Positions 34,271 through 44,042 are shown, counted from the stretch's first letter. The stretch is DNA of 64,000 bases from Leptospira fluminis (GCF_004771275.1 NZ_RQEV01000007.1:186001-250000), one strand, 5' to 3'. Program-made: numbers and translations. Notes: generated from the letters alone by a model not told the origin.

Positions 34271-37200
34271 ATGGATTCGTTGGATAAGAGAATGATTGTT
34301 CCGGTCAGGTCTTTCGGGTGGAAGGATCGTGTTTGGTCCGGTGTTCTTCTTGCCAGTTATCTTTGGTTGCTTGTCCTACCTTCTTCTTTCGTTTTTTCCC
34401 AAGCGGTGACTGTTCCGAACTTTCTCCCTCCCCAAGTTCAAAACCAAACCCTGCATCAGTACGAAACGTTGGCGAACCAATCGCATTCTCTGGACGCATG
34501 GAACCAGATCGTAAACCAAGGTTTCGGTGTGATCAAATCGTCTTGGGAAGCGCAGGCGAACCTGGAGATCCAGGCGCTGGAAAGTTCCGTGAACTCCCAA
34601 TATGCAAACGACCCGGCAACTGCCGCTTATATCGATCGGATGATCGAATCCCAAGCGAGCCAATCGGAGCAGGCTTGGTTGAATCAAATCGAATCTCAGG
34701 TCATGAACGACCAAAACGCTTTTTTGGCGAGCTTGCCAACCCAAGGTGTCTTGTCGGGTAAAGATTCGAATTCCAATTACCAGGCGACGCTTTCCAACGG
34801 TCTACAGAGCTTTGCAGATTCCTTGTCCACTCTCCAAAAAAATTACCAGGACCAGTTGGCGTCGATCAGCCAGCAGGATGCTCAGTACCAACAGAACCTG
34901 CAACAATTACAAAATTATGAAACTGGAATCCGAACAAATCTCCAGTCCGCAGTCACCCAATTGAACGGTTCCCTCCAAAATACGGCGCTGTTTTACAATA
35001 CCAAGGTGGACGGTTCCACAGATTGGACCTCTTTGAACGCCTCGGGGCAACAGTTGCAGACTTTGATTGCAGAGCTGAACCTGGGACTGCAAAACGGAAC
35101 TTCCCTTTCCGTCTTGGCTTCGGAGATGACGAGTTATCTACAGGCGCAGGAGACCCAAGCGGCACAGAATGCGACGTATTGGACCCAACAGGCGCAACCT
35201 CACAGTTTGACCAATGCGAATGCGGCAGTCGGTTTTGCAGATTACCAATTGAACGGAACCCAGGACTTACTCAATTATGCAAATACAGTCCGGTCCTCCA
35301 GCAGTGCGATCAATGCAATCATGTCGTACATTGATGGGGGGAGCAATTCTCAGGACCCTACCCTATTGAGTTTTTTGTATTCCACGTATGGGTATGATCC
35401 GACTAAGACGCAAATCGTAGGAATTAATAGTGCCGATTTTACTGGTTCCAACATGGGCTATTCAAACTATAGTCCCTTTCCAGTCACATTAGGGCATTCT
35501 GGAGACCGTTTGACTTATTCTTCTAGTGGGTTAAACGCATTCGATTTTACGGCAACCGGTCTTTGGGCATTTGCATTCTTTATACCCGTTACGGCCGCGT
35601 TTACCGAAGATACATTCAATTACACCATCAATTTCCAAGTCAAAGACCTAACCGCAGCAGGAAACGCACAAACCTGGAACGGATTTGCAACGGGCTTGAA
35701 TAGCGAGCTCGGATCCTGGAATACTCTCACACCGGCGATCACAAATTGGGAATCGCAAGTCTCCGCCTACCAAGCGCAATATGCAGCTTGGCATGCAAAG
35801 GCAATGGCGGAAGAAAACCAATTGCAGATTGCCTACACTAACGGAGCACAAACCTTAGATACGGAAAAGACTTCCTGGATTGCGAGTTTAGTAAGCATGC
35901 AATCGAATGCATCGGCGACTAGTTCCGGATCCAAAGGTGAAGATGACGATGAGCACCATACAAGTCTAGATCCGAATTTGCCAAAGATCACTTCGATTTT
36001 ACTGCCAAATGCAAACAATGATCTGGGGCCGGTGGCCTCGGCTCCTTCGCTCGAAAATTCAGGACTGAATAACGTACTCTCCATCTTCCAACAAAGCTTG
36101 ATGGCTTCCAGCAACCTGGCCTTAGAAAACCAAATCAACCAAAGAGCCATCGATGAGAAGAATGCTGCGGTACAGCAAATCGCAAACTCTCTCGGCAAAA
36201 ACGCAGTCGTAGACGACTATGGAAATATCACGTACACGACTGCCATCGAAGACGGACATGCAAAACTCAAAGACGGGGGAGATGCCACGAACTTTAGCGA
36301 CTACGTGGCAACTACTACGAATGAGCACGTGTATGTAGGAGCTCCTGCTACCATCTCCATTGCAAATGCAGCCCCTCAGGATCTATTCCAAAGCTGGGAT
36401 ACGAATGCTGTCACAACCTCCTTCCAGACGAGTGAGAGTTCCTTTAACAATTCGTATAACACTGCATTAACTACGCTTAACAAACAGATCAGTGACTTAA
36501 ACGCATTAAACGCTAAGAACGACACGCTGTTCCAGAAGGAAGCTCAGGCGGAAGCGAGTTTTGCGTCCGATCAAAAAAGTTTAGCACAAACATTATTACA
36601 AGGCGGGAATTTCACTTCTTGGGTCAAGAGTCAGATCCAGGACAAGGTAAACTCCGCCGTTGCTCAAGCGATTGCAAATGCAACTGGAATGGATCCCGCT
36701 CTCGCGCAACAACTGGTCCAGATGTTCGAGAAGAACCAAGCAGAGAAGAAAGCTAAGGCAAAAGCGCAGCAACAAGAGATCACGACAGGATTGGAAGTCG
36801 TGGGATCCATTGCATTGTCGTTTGTCGCAGGACCTGAAATGCTCGCGCTTGGACAAGCAGCTCTCCAAGCAGTACAAGGATACCAGAATGGTGGAGTGGA
36901 AGGAGCACTGGTTGGAGCAGCGAGTGGAGCCGTGGGTGCATACGCCAGAACTGTTGGAGTTAACGTAAACGTAGCATATAGCAGAGATGGTGGATTTTCC
37001 GCAGGATTAGGAGTGGGGAGTTCCTCGCTAAACGCAGGACTCACCTTTTCCCAACACGGAGCCGCCGGGTTTAATGTAGGTTCGAGAGCTGGAAATTTAA
37101 GCTATAACCCAACAACGGGATTTAGCGGATCCGTAAACTTGGGAATGGGAAACGAAAACCTGAACGGGGCCATGTTGAATATCGGGCAGCACTCCGGGCC

Positions 37201-39055
37201 TAGCCTCACCTACCAAGCAAATACTGACAAACTAGGAACTCCTACAGGAGCCGGAGGATCCTTTACCATAGATGGGAAAGGAGATGTGTCCGCCTCCGCC
37301 ACATACGGAAATGCTACCGTCGCCACTGTCTCCGGAAATTTACATAACCCTGGGAAGATCGGGGGTTTAACGTTGAATGATAACTTCAACAACGACCTGA
37401 ACCAAAACCTGGCTATGGAGAAAGCGGATGCGAATCTGGAGAAAGCGACCGGGAAATTATCTGCTGGAAGAGCGGATCTCACTAAGAATGCGAACGAGGC
37501 TCAGCTCGAGATCCTAAACGACCCGAATGCGAGTGCACAAGACAAGCACAATGTTTTGGCGACCTTAGCGAAGGCAGAGGGTGCAGCTACCGATGCAAGT
37601 TCGGCGTCTAGCTGGCTCGGAAGGACAGCTCAGGATTTAGCTGGGAATATTGCCGGTAGCTTGGGGTTGAAGGCAAGTGACTCCAACGGGTTTATTGATA
37701 AAAACGGGGACTATGTTCAGAGGACTTGCTTTACTGCCGGGACTCTCATTCGTACGAAAGAGGGTCTAAAACCGATTGAGAAGATTGCAACTGGGGACTT
37801 GGTACTGTCCTTAAATCCTGAAACCGGAGAAGTATCTTACAAAAAGGTATTACGGTTATTTTCCAAAGAAACTCCTCTCATTCATAGAATCACGTATACG
37901 AATGGAGAGATCATCAACACGACTTGGAACCACCCTTTCTATATCCGTGGCAAGGGATTTCAGGAAGTTAAAGACATCAAAGAGCATGACCGCTCTGTTA
38001 CGGTAGCGAGTGTTCGGAATTCAAGTAGTGTTAACAGAAGTTACGGAATCCAGATCGGGGCATCTCTAGCGGCCTTAAGAACGAGTGCCGCTACTTCAAA
38101 CTCAGCTTCTTGGAAGGAAGAGATCCGAGGAACGGCGGAAATTCACAAAGTAGAAGAAATCTACGAAAAGACCATCGTTTATAACTTCGAAGTAGAGGAC
38201 GACCATACGTATTTCGTGGGGAAAAACGGAGTTCTGGTACACAATGATTCCAGTTGTGGTCCGGGGTATGTTTCCGGATTGAAGGAAGCGATCGCTGCCA
38301 AAGGTGGAGAGCTTTTAGGCGGACAGACGGTTGCGGAAGCAAAAGCCGAAGCTGCTGCTTTAAGAGAACAGGCTAAGAACCAGAAAGAATTCGATGCCTA
38401 CTACGAAACCGGTAAGATGCACGTAGAAGTAGGGAAAGAAGCTGCTCTTTGGTATAGCGGAGAGAGATTACTTCATTTTGCTGGCAAGGGATTAATCAAG
38501 GGAACTGAGATGTTCCTGGGTACCGAAGCCGGTGTCAAGGTTGCTAGTAAGGTCAAGGGTTGGCTGGGAGCTGGGGAAGCTGGCACGGCGAGCGAAGGGA
38601 TAGCTAGGACCGCAGGAAAACTTAATGAAGGATTATTACAAGGTGTGGAACGCGAAAACGTTCTTTCCCGAAATTTTACTCATGATCCGACCGGAGATGT
38701 GGTCTCGGGAATTGAGAATTTAGCAAATCGCTTACCTAAAGATAAACCTGTAGTTGTTATAGGCGAGAGCATGGAGACTAGAGTAAATCAAGTTCGAGAT
38801 GCATTAGTTGGAAAGGGATTCAATGTTCGAACTTACGAACCTAGAAATTTTAGAAGTATAGAAAATTTAAACCCAAAAGACGTTGAGGCAAATAGATCTT
38901 GGATTAAGTATTGGACGAAAGAGAAAGGTGCAAACATAATTGATATAGGAAGAGATCCTTTGAGGAAACGACGTAGCGCATTTTACGGCGTAGAAGTACG
39001 GAGCATTTACGGAGAAAACAAATATCCCAATGTCACAAAATATTCCATCGAATAG
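34271..39055 (+). CDS. Giant structural/polymorphic-toxin-like protein with Hint domain and C-terminal tip
   Basis: 1594 residues from the ATG at 34271; in-frame alternatives are GTG 34175 and ATG 34292. An N-terminal hydrophobic segment (about residues 23-43) is a signal or anchor, followed by long Gln/Asn/Ala-rich coiled-coil and Gly-rich beta regions typical of Leptospira 'large structural' proteins. A Hint (pretoxin-HINT) domain spans about residues 1153-1325: CFTAGTLIRTKEGLKPIEKI, a conserved HPFYIRGKGFQEVKDI and a final FVGKNGVLVHND, so self-processing is likely. Residues about 1492-1594 form a separate tip with KPVVVIGES, WIKYWTKEKGANIIDIGRD and RSAFYGVEVRSIYG, resembling nuclease-type polymorphic toxin C-termini. 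An AT-rich gene overlaps its end by 26 nt and may be the immunity protein. Confidence 0.8.
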   Translation: MDSLDKRMIVPVRSFGWKDRVWSGVLLASYLWLLVLPSSFVFSQAVTVPNFLPPQVQNQTLHQYETLANQSHSLDAWNQIVNQGFGVIKSSWEAQANLEIQALESSVNSQYANDPATAAYIDRMIESQASQSEQAWLNQIESQVMNDQNAFLASLPTQGVLSGKDSNSNYQATLSNGLQSFADSLSTLQKNYQDQLASISQQDAQYQQNLQQLQNYETGIRTNLQSAVTQLNGSLQNTALFYNTKVDGSTDWTSLNASGQQLQTLIAELNLGLQNGTSLSVLASEMTSYLQAQETQAAQNATYWTQQAQPHSLTNANAAVGFADYQLNGTQDLLNYANTVRSSSSAINAIMSYIDGGSNSQDPTLLSFLYSTYGYDPTKTQIVGINSADFTGSNMGYSNYSPFPVTLGHSGDRLTYSSSGLNAFDFTATGLWAFAFFIPVTAAFTEDTFNYTINFQVKDLTAAGNAQTWNGFATGLNSELGSWNTLTPAITNWESQVSAYQAQYAAWHAKAMAEENQLQIAYTNGAQTLDTEKTSWIASLVSMQSNASATSSGSKGEDDDEHHTSLDPNLPKITSILLPNANNDLGPVASAPSLENSGLNNVLSIFQQSLMASSNLALENQINQRAIDEKNAAVQQIANSLGKNAVVDDYGNITYTTAIEDGHAKLKDGGDATNFSDYVATTTNEHVYVGAPATISIANAAPQDLFQSWDTNAVTTSFQTSESSFNNSYNTALTTLNKQISDLNALNAKNDTLFQKEAQAEASFASDQKSLAQTLLQGGNFTSWVKSQIQDKVNSAVAQAIANATGMDPALAQQLVQMFEKNQAEKKAKAKAQQQEITTGLEVVGSIALSFVAGPEMLALGQAALQAVQGYQNGGVEGALVGAASGAVGAYARTVGVNVNVAYSRDGGFSAGLGVGSSSLNAGLTFSQHGAAGFNVGSRAGNLSYNPTTGFSGSVNLGMGNENLNGAMLNIGQHSGPSLTYQANTDKLGTPTGAGGSFTIDGKGDVSASATYGNATVATVSGNLHNPGKIGGLTLNDNFNNDLNQNLAMEKADANLEKATGKLSAGRADLTKNANEAQLEILNDPNASAQDKHNVLATLAKAEGAATDASSASSWLGRTAQDLAGNIAGSLGLKASDSNGFIDKNGDYVQRTCFTAGTLIRTKEGLKPIEKIATGDLVLSLNPETGEVSYKKVLRLFSKETPLIHRITYTNGEIINTTWNHPFYIRGKGFQEVKDIKEHDRSVTVASVRNSSSVNRSYGIQIGASLAALRTSAATSNSASWKEEIRGTAEIHKVEEIYEKTIVYNFEVEDDHTYFVGKNGVLVHNDSSCGPGYVSGLKEAIAAKGGELLGGQTVAEAKAEAAALREQAKNQKEFDAYYETGKMHVEVGKEAALWYSGERLLHFAGKGLIKGTEMFLGTEAGVKVASKVKGWLGAGEAGTASEGIARTAGKLNEGLLQGVERENVLSRNFTHDPTGDVVSGIENLANRLPKDKPVVVIGESMETRVNQVRDALVGKGFNVRTYEPRNFRSIENLNPKDVEANRSWIKYWTKEKGANIIDIGRDPLRKRRSAFYGVEVRSIYGENKYPNVTKYSIE
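36101..36477 (+). repeat. Segment nearly identical to 39792-40168
   Basis: From ATGGCTTCCAGCAACCTGG to about ACTACGCT this block of about 377 bases matches 39792-40168 apart from two visible substitutions. Before it and after it the copies diverge. The match lies inside the giant gene, upstream of its Hint domain. Confidence 0.85.
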
Positions 39056-39587
39056 AGATGATTTTCATCGAATTTATAAGGGATATGAATCTTTTCTACG
39101 AGAAGCCGGGGAAAAGTTTAATTTTTTATGCAAAGATAATAATTATCATTTAGTTGAATCAGGATTATTTAGTCCTACTTATTATCGGGATGCAAATGCA
39201 AAATTGAAGTATTCATCCTCAAAAATCGGCATAGAGATTAGTTGGTTTTTTCCAGAAGGATTAATTGATATTACTTTTTTCGAATTAAAGGAAGGTAGGT
39301 TTCCCATTAGTTCAGATAAAGAGATTAATATTTTTGACATTTACGATTTGGTAGAATTTATTAAAAAATCAGATCCCCTCCCGTTCTTTGTGCTCAAGAG
39401 CCCGGATAATATAAGCGTACGGATGATAAAAAAAAGACAGGAATTACTTAGTAATAATTTATCGGGAATATTAGATAATCTTGTTGAAAATTTAAAAGAA
39501 AACGGAAAGCGGATATTTGATGGTGATCTGAAGATATTCTCTGAAATTCAAGAATTTAATAAAATGAAGGTATTTAATAAAACTTAA
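39030..39587 (+). CDS. Putative immunity/tip-associated protein, AT-rich
   Basis: 185 residues, ATG at 39030, overlapping the 3' end of the giant gene by 26 nt in another frame. Composition is AT-rich, Lys/Ile/Asn-rich and acidic-basic mixed, unlike the giant gene. Main features are FSPTYYRDANAKLKYSSSK, IGIEISWFFPEGLIDITFFELKEG and DIYDLVEFIKKSDPLPFFVL. Position directly after, and overlapping, a Hint-linked C-terminal tip is the usual place for an immunity gene in polymorphic toxin systems. No immunity family is recognised, so the role is inference. Confidence 0.65.
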   Translation: MSQNIPSNRDDFHRIYKGYESFLREAGEKFNFLCKDNNYHLVESGLFSPTYYRDANAKLKYSSSKIGIEISWFFPEGLIDITFFELKEGRFPISSDKEINIFDIYDLVEFIKKSDPLPFFVLKSPDNISVRMIKKRQELLSNNLSGILDNLVENLKENGKRIFDGDLKIFSEIQEFNKMKVFNKT

Positions 39588-39601
39588 TTCCCCGCTTAGA
39601 A

Positions 39602-39635
39602 CCCGCGAGGGATGCGCAGGGCTTGTCCGACACGA
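39602..39635 (+). repeat. Right copy of an imperfect 34-bp direct repeat
   Basis: Partner of 27773-27806 in the same orientation, 29 of 34 bases identical. It lies 14 bases after the stop of the putative immunity gene and 12 bases before the broken second copy begins. Confidence 0.6.
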
Positions 39636-39647
39636 GAGGATTAACCA

Positions 39648-40829
39648 ATGAAGCGAAAAGATCAAAGCAAAAGCGTGTTGGATGAGCGGGACTCCGCGAA
39701 CCCGAAGCAGCCCGGACCGAAGGGCGCGGCCCTATTCCTCCTACTTACCTTTACTTATACCCCCTTAATATCTCCTATATTACAATCGCTCATGGCTTCC
39801 AGCAACCTGGCCTTAGAAAACCAAATCAACCAAAGAGCCATCGATGAGAAGAATGCTGCGGTACAGCAAATCGCAAACTCTCTCGGCAAAAACGCAGTCG
39901 TAGACGACTATGGAAATATCACGTACACGACTGCCATCGAAGACGGACATGCAAAACTCAAAGACGGGGGAGATGCCACGAACTTTAGCGACTACGTGGC
40001 AACTACTACGAATGAGCACGTGTATGTAGGAGCTCCTGCTACCATCTCCATTGCAAATGCAGCCCCTCAGGATCTATTCCAAAGCTGGGATACGAATGCT
40101 ATCACAAGCTCCTTCCAGACGAGTGAGAGTTCCTTTAACAATTCGTATAACACTGCATTAACTACGCTAAACAAACAGATATCGGACCTAAACGCTCAGA
40201 ACGCTAAAAACGATTCGATGTTCCAGAAAGAAGCGCAAGCAGAAGCAAGCTACGCAAGTGACGTACAAAGCTTGGCAAAAGCAATGTTGCAAGGAGGAAC
40301 CTTCGAATCTTGGGTGAAAGGACAAATCCAAGACAAGGTAAACTCCGCAGTCGCCCAAGCGATAGCAAACGCTACAGGAATGGACCCGGCATTAGCGCAA
40401 CAGCTTGTCCAGATGTTCGAGAAGAACCAAGCAGAGAAGAAAGCTAAGGCAAAAGCGCAGCAACAAGAGATCACGACAGGATTAGAGGTTGTAGGATCGA
40501 TCGCACTGTCCTTTGTCGCTGGACCAGAAATGTTGGCCTTGGGACAGGCAGCTCTCCAAGCAGTGCAAGGATACCAGAATGGTGGAGTAGAAGGAGCGTT
40601 AGTCGGGGCGGCCTCTGGAGCTGTAGGGGCGTATGCCAGAACAGTCGGAGTGTCTGTAAACGTAGCATATAGCAGAGATGGTGGATCCTTTACCATCGAT
40701 GGAAAAGGTAGATACGTTAGGAAACGTGATAGGCTTTTCCATTCTCAAAGTAAGTTCCTTCCAGAAAGAACCTGTTTCCGTCCTTCTCCGGAGCGGAGTC
40801 GCTTAAATAAGATCCCTTCCCCGGCCTAG
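39648..40829 (+). pseudogene. Truncated second copy (orphan cassette) of the giant gene
   Basis: 393 residues. The first 47 or so residues (Lys-rich, then hydrophobic FLLLTFTYTPL) are unrelated to the giant protein. From MASSNLALENQ onward the sequence follows the giant protein, at first nearly identical in DNA, then diverging. It jumps from the parent's AYSRDGG straight to GSFTIDGKG, deleting about 85 residues; both sites share GGNGGAT, a microhomology. After GKG the frame ends with about 37 unrelated residues. It lacks a signal peptide-plus-Hint architecture and a tip. I regard it as a non-functional or donor cassette, although an intact open frame does not exclude expression. Confidence 0.75.
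39792..40168 (+). repeat. Segment nearly identical to 36101-36477
   Basis: The partner of the block in the giant gene. Beyond its right end the copies switch between diverged stretches (many synonymous differences) and short identical stretches, for example around GATGTTCGAGAAGAACCAAG at about 36721 and 40412, a pattern expected after gene conversion. Confidence 0.85.
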
Positions 40830-40933
40830 GACAAAGGCATTGGGTTTCCAAATATTTTGTTTCCCGTCTTCCGAAAAAACGCTACTCTGCCCAATTGGTA
40901 GGAACTTTCAAAAGGGGTTCCGGGAGACAAAGC

Positions 40934-41929
40934 ATGAAGCCTGCGAGCACCGATTGGAAAGAGGAAATCACCGCCGACGAGGAACAGAGATTTGCGGGTT
41001 ATGTGGAAAAATTCCGCGCAATCCAAGAGAAGAATTCCAAACTCTTCGGCAAAGGTAGAATCCTTCATAGGAAACAACTCCTAGGACTCAAAGCGGAGTT
41101 CGAAGTTTTATCCCAGATTCCGGAACACGCAAAACAGGGAATCTTTCGCAAGCCCGGTAAATTCGAAAGTTGGATCCGACTTTCCAACGGAAGCATGCAG
41201 ATCCAATCTGATTCGAAAGGAGACATCCGAGGCTTTGCCATCAAAGTGAAGGGAGTGGAAGGTCCCGGCGCCTTGCAATCAGGCAACGTAAAAGCCCAAG
41301 ATTTTTTATTGATCAATCTGGAGGCGTTTTCCTCTCCCAAGAGCGAGGAGTTCGTAGGTCTTGTGACCGCCGTTGCGGACGGCGGTTTGTCCCTATTGAA
41401 ATATCTTGTGGGAAGGTACGGATTTTTCGGAGCTCTCTCCAAAATCCGGAAAACGGCCGCTGCGTTTAACAAACCCTTTTCAGGATTCGCAACTGAAAAA
41501 TTCCACAGTGCGGCTCCGATCTCATGGGGACCGTACGCCGGAAGAGTCCGACTTGTTCCTTCACAAAATCGGTCGGGAAGCAACGGCTCTTCCTCGGACT
41601 TGGGAAACGACATGAAGCTTCATTTGGAGCAAGGCTCTCTAAGTTACGACTTCCAGGTCCAATTTTTCGTGTCGGAAAACGTGACCCCGATAGAGGATGC
41701 CTCCGTGAATTGGCCCGAATCCGAAGCTCCGTACGTTACCGTGGCGAAACTCACGATCCCGGCCCAGGACTGGAATTCCCCCTCTTGGGAAGAATTCCAA
41801 AAGAATGTGGAGCAGGCGATCTTCGATCCTTGGGAAGCTCTTCTGGAGCATAAACCTTTAGGGGACGTTATGCGGGCTCGGAAGCATGTTTATTTTGCCA
41901 GCCAAAAAGGAAGAAACGCCGTCCAATAA
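40934..41929 (+). CDS. Catalase-like heme protein (SrpA type)
   Basis: 331 residues from the ATG at 40934, with GGGAG eight bases upstream. The protein resembles the shortened catalase-related SrpA family: RILHRKQLLG carries the distal His block, FESWIRLSNGSMQIQSDSKGDIRGFAIKV the RFS-like and RGFA motifs, and near the C-terminus RARKHVYFASQKGR carries the proximal Tyr block. The large catalase C-terminal domains are missing, so activity is likely a weak peroxidase or organic-hydroperoxide reaction rather than full catalase. It is followed after 26 nt by a short-chain dehydrogenase and the two could be co-transcribed. Confidence 0.8.
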   Translation: MKPASTDWKEEITADEEQRFAGYVEKFRAIQEKNSKLFGKGRILHRKQLLGLKAEFEVLSQIPEHAKQGIFRKPGKFESWIRLSNGSMQIQSDSKGDIRGFAIKVKGVEGPGALQSGNVKAQDFLLINLEAFSSPKSEEFVGLVTAVADGGLSLLKYLVGRYGFFGALSKIRKTAAAFNKPFSGFATEKFHSAAPISWGPYAGRVRLVPSQNRSGSNGSSSDLGNDMKLHLEQGSLSYDFQVQFFVSENVTPIEDASVNWPESEAPYVTVAKLTIPAQDWNSPSWEEFQKNVEQAIFDPWEALLEHKPLGDVMRARKHVYFASQKGRNAVQ

Positions 41930-41955
41930 GGCCGATCCGTTTCAGGAGGTATCGA

Positions 41956-42759
41956 ATGAAGTCCTTTTATAAAGACAAAGTGGTATGGATTACCGGTGCA
42001 TCATCCGGAATCGGAGAAGCGTTGGTGCAGGAACTGGCCGGCACAGGCTGCAAGATCGTCCTCTCCGCCAGAAGAGAGAAGGAATTGCAGAGGGTCAGAA
42101 AGCAAAACAAACTAGACGATTACAACAGCATGATTCTACCGATGGATTTGGAAAAATACCGAGGCTTGGACAAACTTCCGACTAAGGTAATGAAGAAATT
42201 CGGATCCATAGACGTACTGATCAATAACGGAGGAATCAGCCAACGTTCCTACGCTCATGAGACCTCCATCGCGACTTACGAATCCTTAATGAATGTGAAT
42301 TTCTTCGGGAATATAGCTTTGACTCTCGCGGTATTGCCGATCATGAGAGAGAAAGGATCCGGTTGGATCTCTTCCATTTCCAGCGTGGCCGGAATGTTCG
42401 GCGTACCTCTACGTACCGGTTATTCTGCCACAAAAGCGGCGTTGACGGGTTTCTTCGAAGCCTTACGGATCGAGAACATCGATCGAAGCATCAAGGTCAC
42501 TTTGGTTTATCCGGGTTTCGTAAAAACCCAGATTTCCAACAACGCTTTAAAAGGGGACGGAAGAAAACAGGGGAAAATGGATCAGATCATCAATCAAGGA
42601 TTAGACGCAAACGAGTGCGCGAGAAGAATCCTGGACGGAATCGCTTCGGAAAAGTTGACAGTCGTCTTTGCCGGACCGAGAGAGAACTTTGCGATCCGAC
42701 TCCATAAGTATTTTCCTAGTATATTCGCCAAATTTTTAGCGAGGGCGAAAGTCACCTAA
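41956..42759 (+). CDS. Short-chain dehydrogenase/reductase
   Basis: 267 residues. The cofactor motif TGASSGIG is at residues 13-20, the NNG(G) motif at NNGGIS, the catalytic Ser in ISSISSVAGMFG and the YxxxK in GYSATKAALTG. All are intact. A hydrophobic C-terminal helix (YFPSIFAKFLARA) may tether it to a membrane. Start ATG at 41956 with AGGAGG six bases upstream. Substrate unknown. It follows the catalase-like gene by 26 nt and converges on the che operon. Confidence 0.9.
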   Translation: MKSFYKDKVVWITGASSGIGEALVQELAGTGCKIVLSARREKELQRVRKQNKLDDYNSMILPMDLEKYRGLDKLPTKVMKKFGSIDVLINNGGISQRSYAHETSIATYESLMNVNFFGNIALTLAVLPIMREKGSGWISSISSVAGMFGVPLRTGYSATKAALTGFFEALRIENIDRSIKVTLVYPGFVKTQISNNALKGDGRKQGKMDQIINQGLDANECARRILDGIASEKLTVVFAGPRENFAIRLHKYFPSIFAKFLARAKVT

Positions 42760-42797
42760 GAAAAAGCGACGACGGAATCAGATAGCTCTGAAGATTC

Positions 42798-43172
42798 CTA
42801 GGCCGCGCTGGAATTCAAGACCTGTTTGATGATGTCCAAAAACTGAACCGGCCGAAAGGGTTTGATGATCCAACCGTTTGCGCCGGCTGCAGCTCCGCTC
42901 TGTTTCATGCTGTCTTCCGATTCCGTGGTCAGCGTCAGGATAGGAACGTTCTGATCTATTTTTCTCAGTTCCTTGATGAAAGTAATCCCATCCATGATCG
43001 GCATGTTGATGTCGGTGATCACAAGATCGACCGGCCCGAGGGAAAACTTTTCTATTCCGTCCTTGCCGTCCTGAGCGAGCACCACCTCGTATCCTCCCAT
43101 CCCTAACGTTTGCTGAACGAGGCTCCTCATCGTAGCGGAGTCGTCCACAGCCAATATCCTTGCCGTTGCCAT
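42798..43172 (-). CDS. cheY: Chemotaxis response regulator CheY
   Basis: 124 residues, a single receiver domain. AVDDSATMRSLVQQTLGMGGY supplies the acidic pocket (D10, D11), LVITDINMPIMDG the acceptor Asp at D54, and LTLTTESEDSMKQSG plus GWIIKPFRP the conserved Thr and Lys. It should carry phosphate from CheA to the flagellar switch. It is the last gene of the che operon and follows cheR by one base. Confidence 0.95.
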   Translation of the reverse strand: MATARILAVDDSATMRSLVQQTLGMGGYEVVLAQDGKDGIEKFSLGPVDLVITDINMPIMDGITFIKELRKIDQNVPILTLTTESEDSMKQSGAAAGANGWIIKPFRPVQFLDIIKQVLNSSAA

Positions 43173-43173
43173 T

Positions 43174-44031
43174 TTAAGTTCCTCTTGAAAAAAGTGTTAC
43201 GTTGGAAGAATTCACTTCGTAATATCTGCACAACCCGAATTCCCTCAGCAGAAACTTGCTGGAGAAGTCCGAAACGGATTCCGCCGAACCGATGATCAAA
43301 AAACTATCCTGGTTCAGCGTCTTTGCGATCTTATCGAATAAATTCCGGCGCTCGTTCGAGTCGAAATAGTAGGATACGTTCCTACAAAGCACTAAATCGA
43401 ACCCTGTCGGAAATTCGGAGGAAATCAGATTGTGCTGCTTGAATTCCACGACCGAGCGGATCTCGTCGTTGATTCGAAAAGTCCCGTCGGGCAGTTTATC
43501 GAAATATCTTCCCAGATGATATTCCTCCAAGCCTCTTCCTATCTCGAAGGAAGTATAACATCCGGATCTGGCTTTTTCGATCGTCTCTTTTGCGATATCG
43601 GTCGCCAAAATTTTTATATTCTTGAATACGTGAGGCAATCGTTCCCGAATCGCTATTGCGACCGAATAAGGCTCCTGTCCCGTAGAACAGGCAGCCGACC
43701 AAATGCGAATGGGATGGTTTTTCCAGCCTTTGTACAGTTCGTTTTTACGATCTATGATTTCCGGAATGATCCGGTCCAGAATCGTCTCGAAAATACTTTC
43801 GTCCCGAAAGAATTTCGTTTCGTGGGTGGTAATCCGCTCGATTACCTTTTCCCTAAAATCCACCTCGTGGGAATTTTCGAACTTCTTTGAAAATTCGTAA
43901 AAAGACGCGATCTTATGATCCGACATGAGACCTGATAGCCGGCTCTCCAAGAGATACGTCTTTTCGTCGGTCAGAGAAAGTCCGGTTACCTTTTTTAATA
44001 CGTTCATAAATTCCAGTATTTCTTTGCTCAT
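43174..44031 (-). CDS. cheR: Chemotaxis protein methyltransferase CheR
   Basis: 285 residues. It transfers methyl groups from SAM to Glu residues of receptors. The N-terminal helical domain is followed by the SAM-binding domain with IRIWSAACSTGQEPYSVAI, ILATDIAKETIEKARSGCY and FDLVLCRNVSYYFDSNERR. ATG start at 44031. It sits between cheB (11 nt apart) and cheY. The enzyme and CheB together set the adaptation level of the receptors of this operon. Confidence 0.95.
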   Translation of the reverse strand: MSKEILEFMNVLKKVTGLSLTDEKTYLLESRLSGLMSDHKIASFYEFSKKFENSHEVDFREKVIERITTHETKFFRDESIFETILDRIIPEIIDRKNELYKGWKNHPIRIWSAACSTGQEPYSVAIAIRERLPHVFKNIKILATDIAKETIEKARSGCYTSFEIGRGLEEYHLGRYFDKLPDGTFRINDEIRSVVEFKQHNLISSEFPTGFDLVLCRNVSYYFDSNERRNLFDKIAKTLNQDSFLIIGSAESVSDFSSKFLLREFGLCRYYEVNSSNVTLFSRGT

Positions 44032-44042
44032 AACACGGACCC

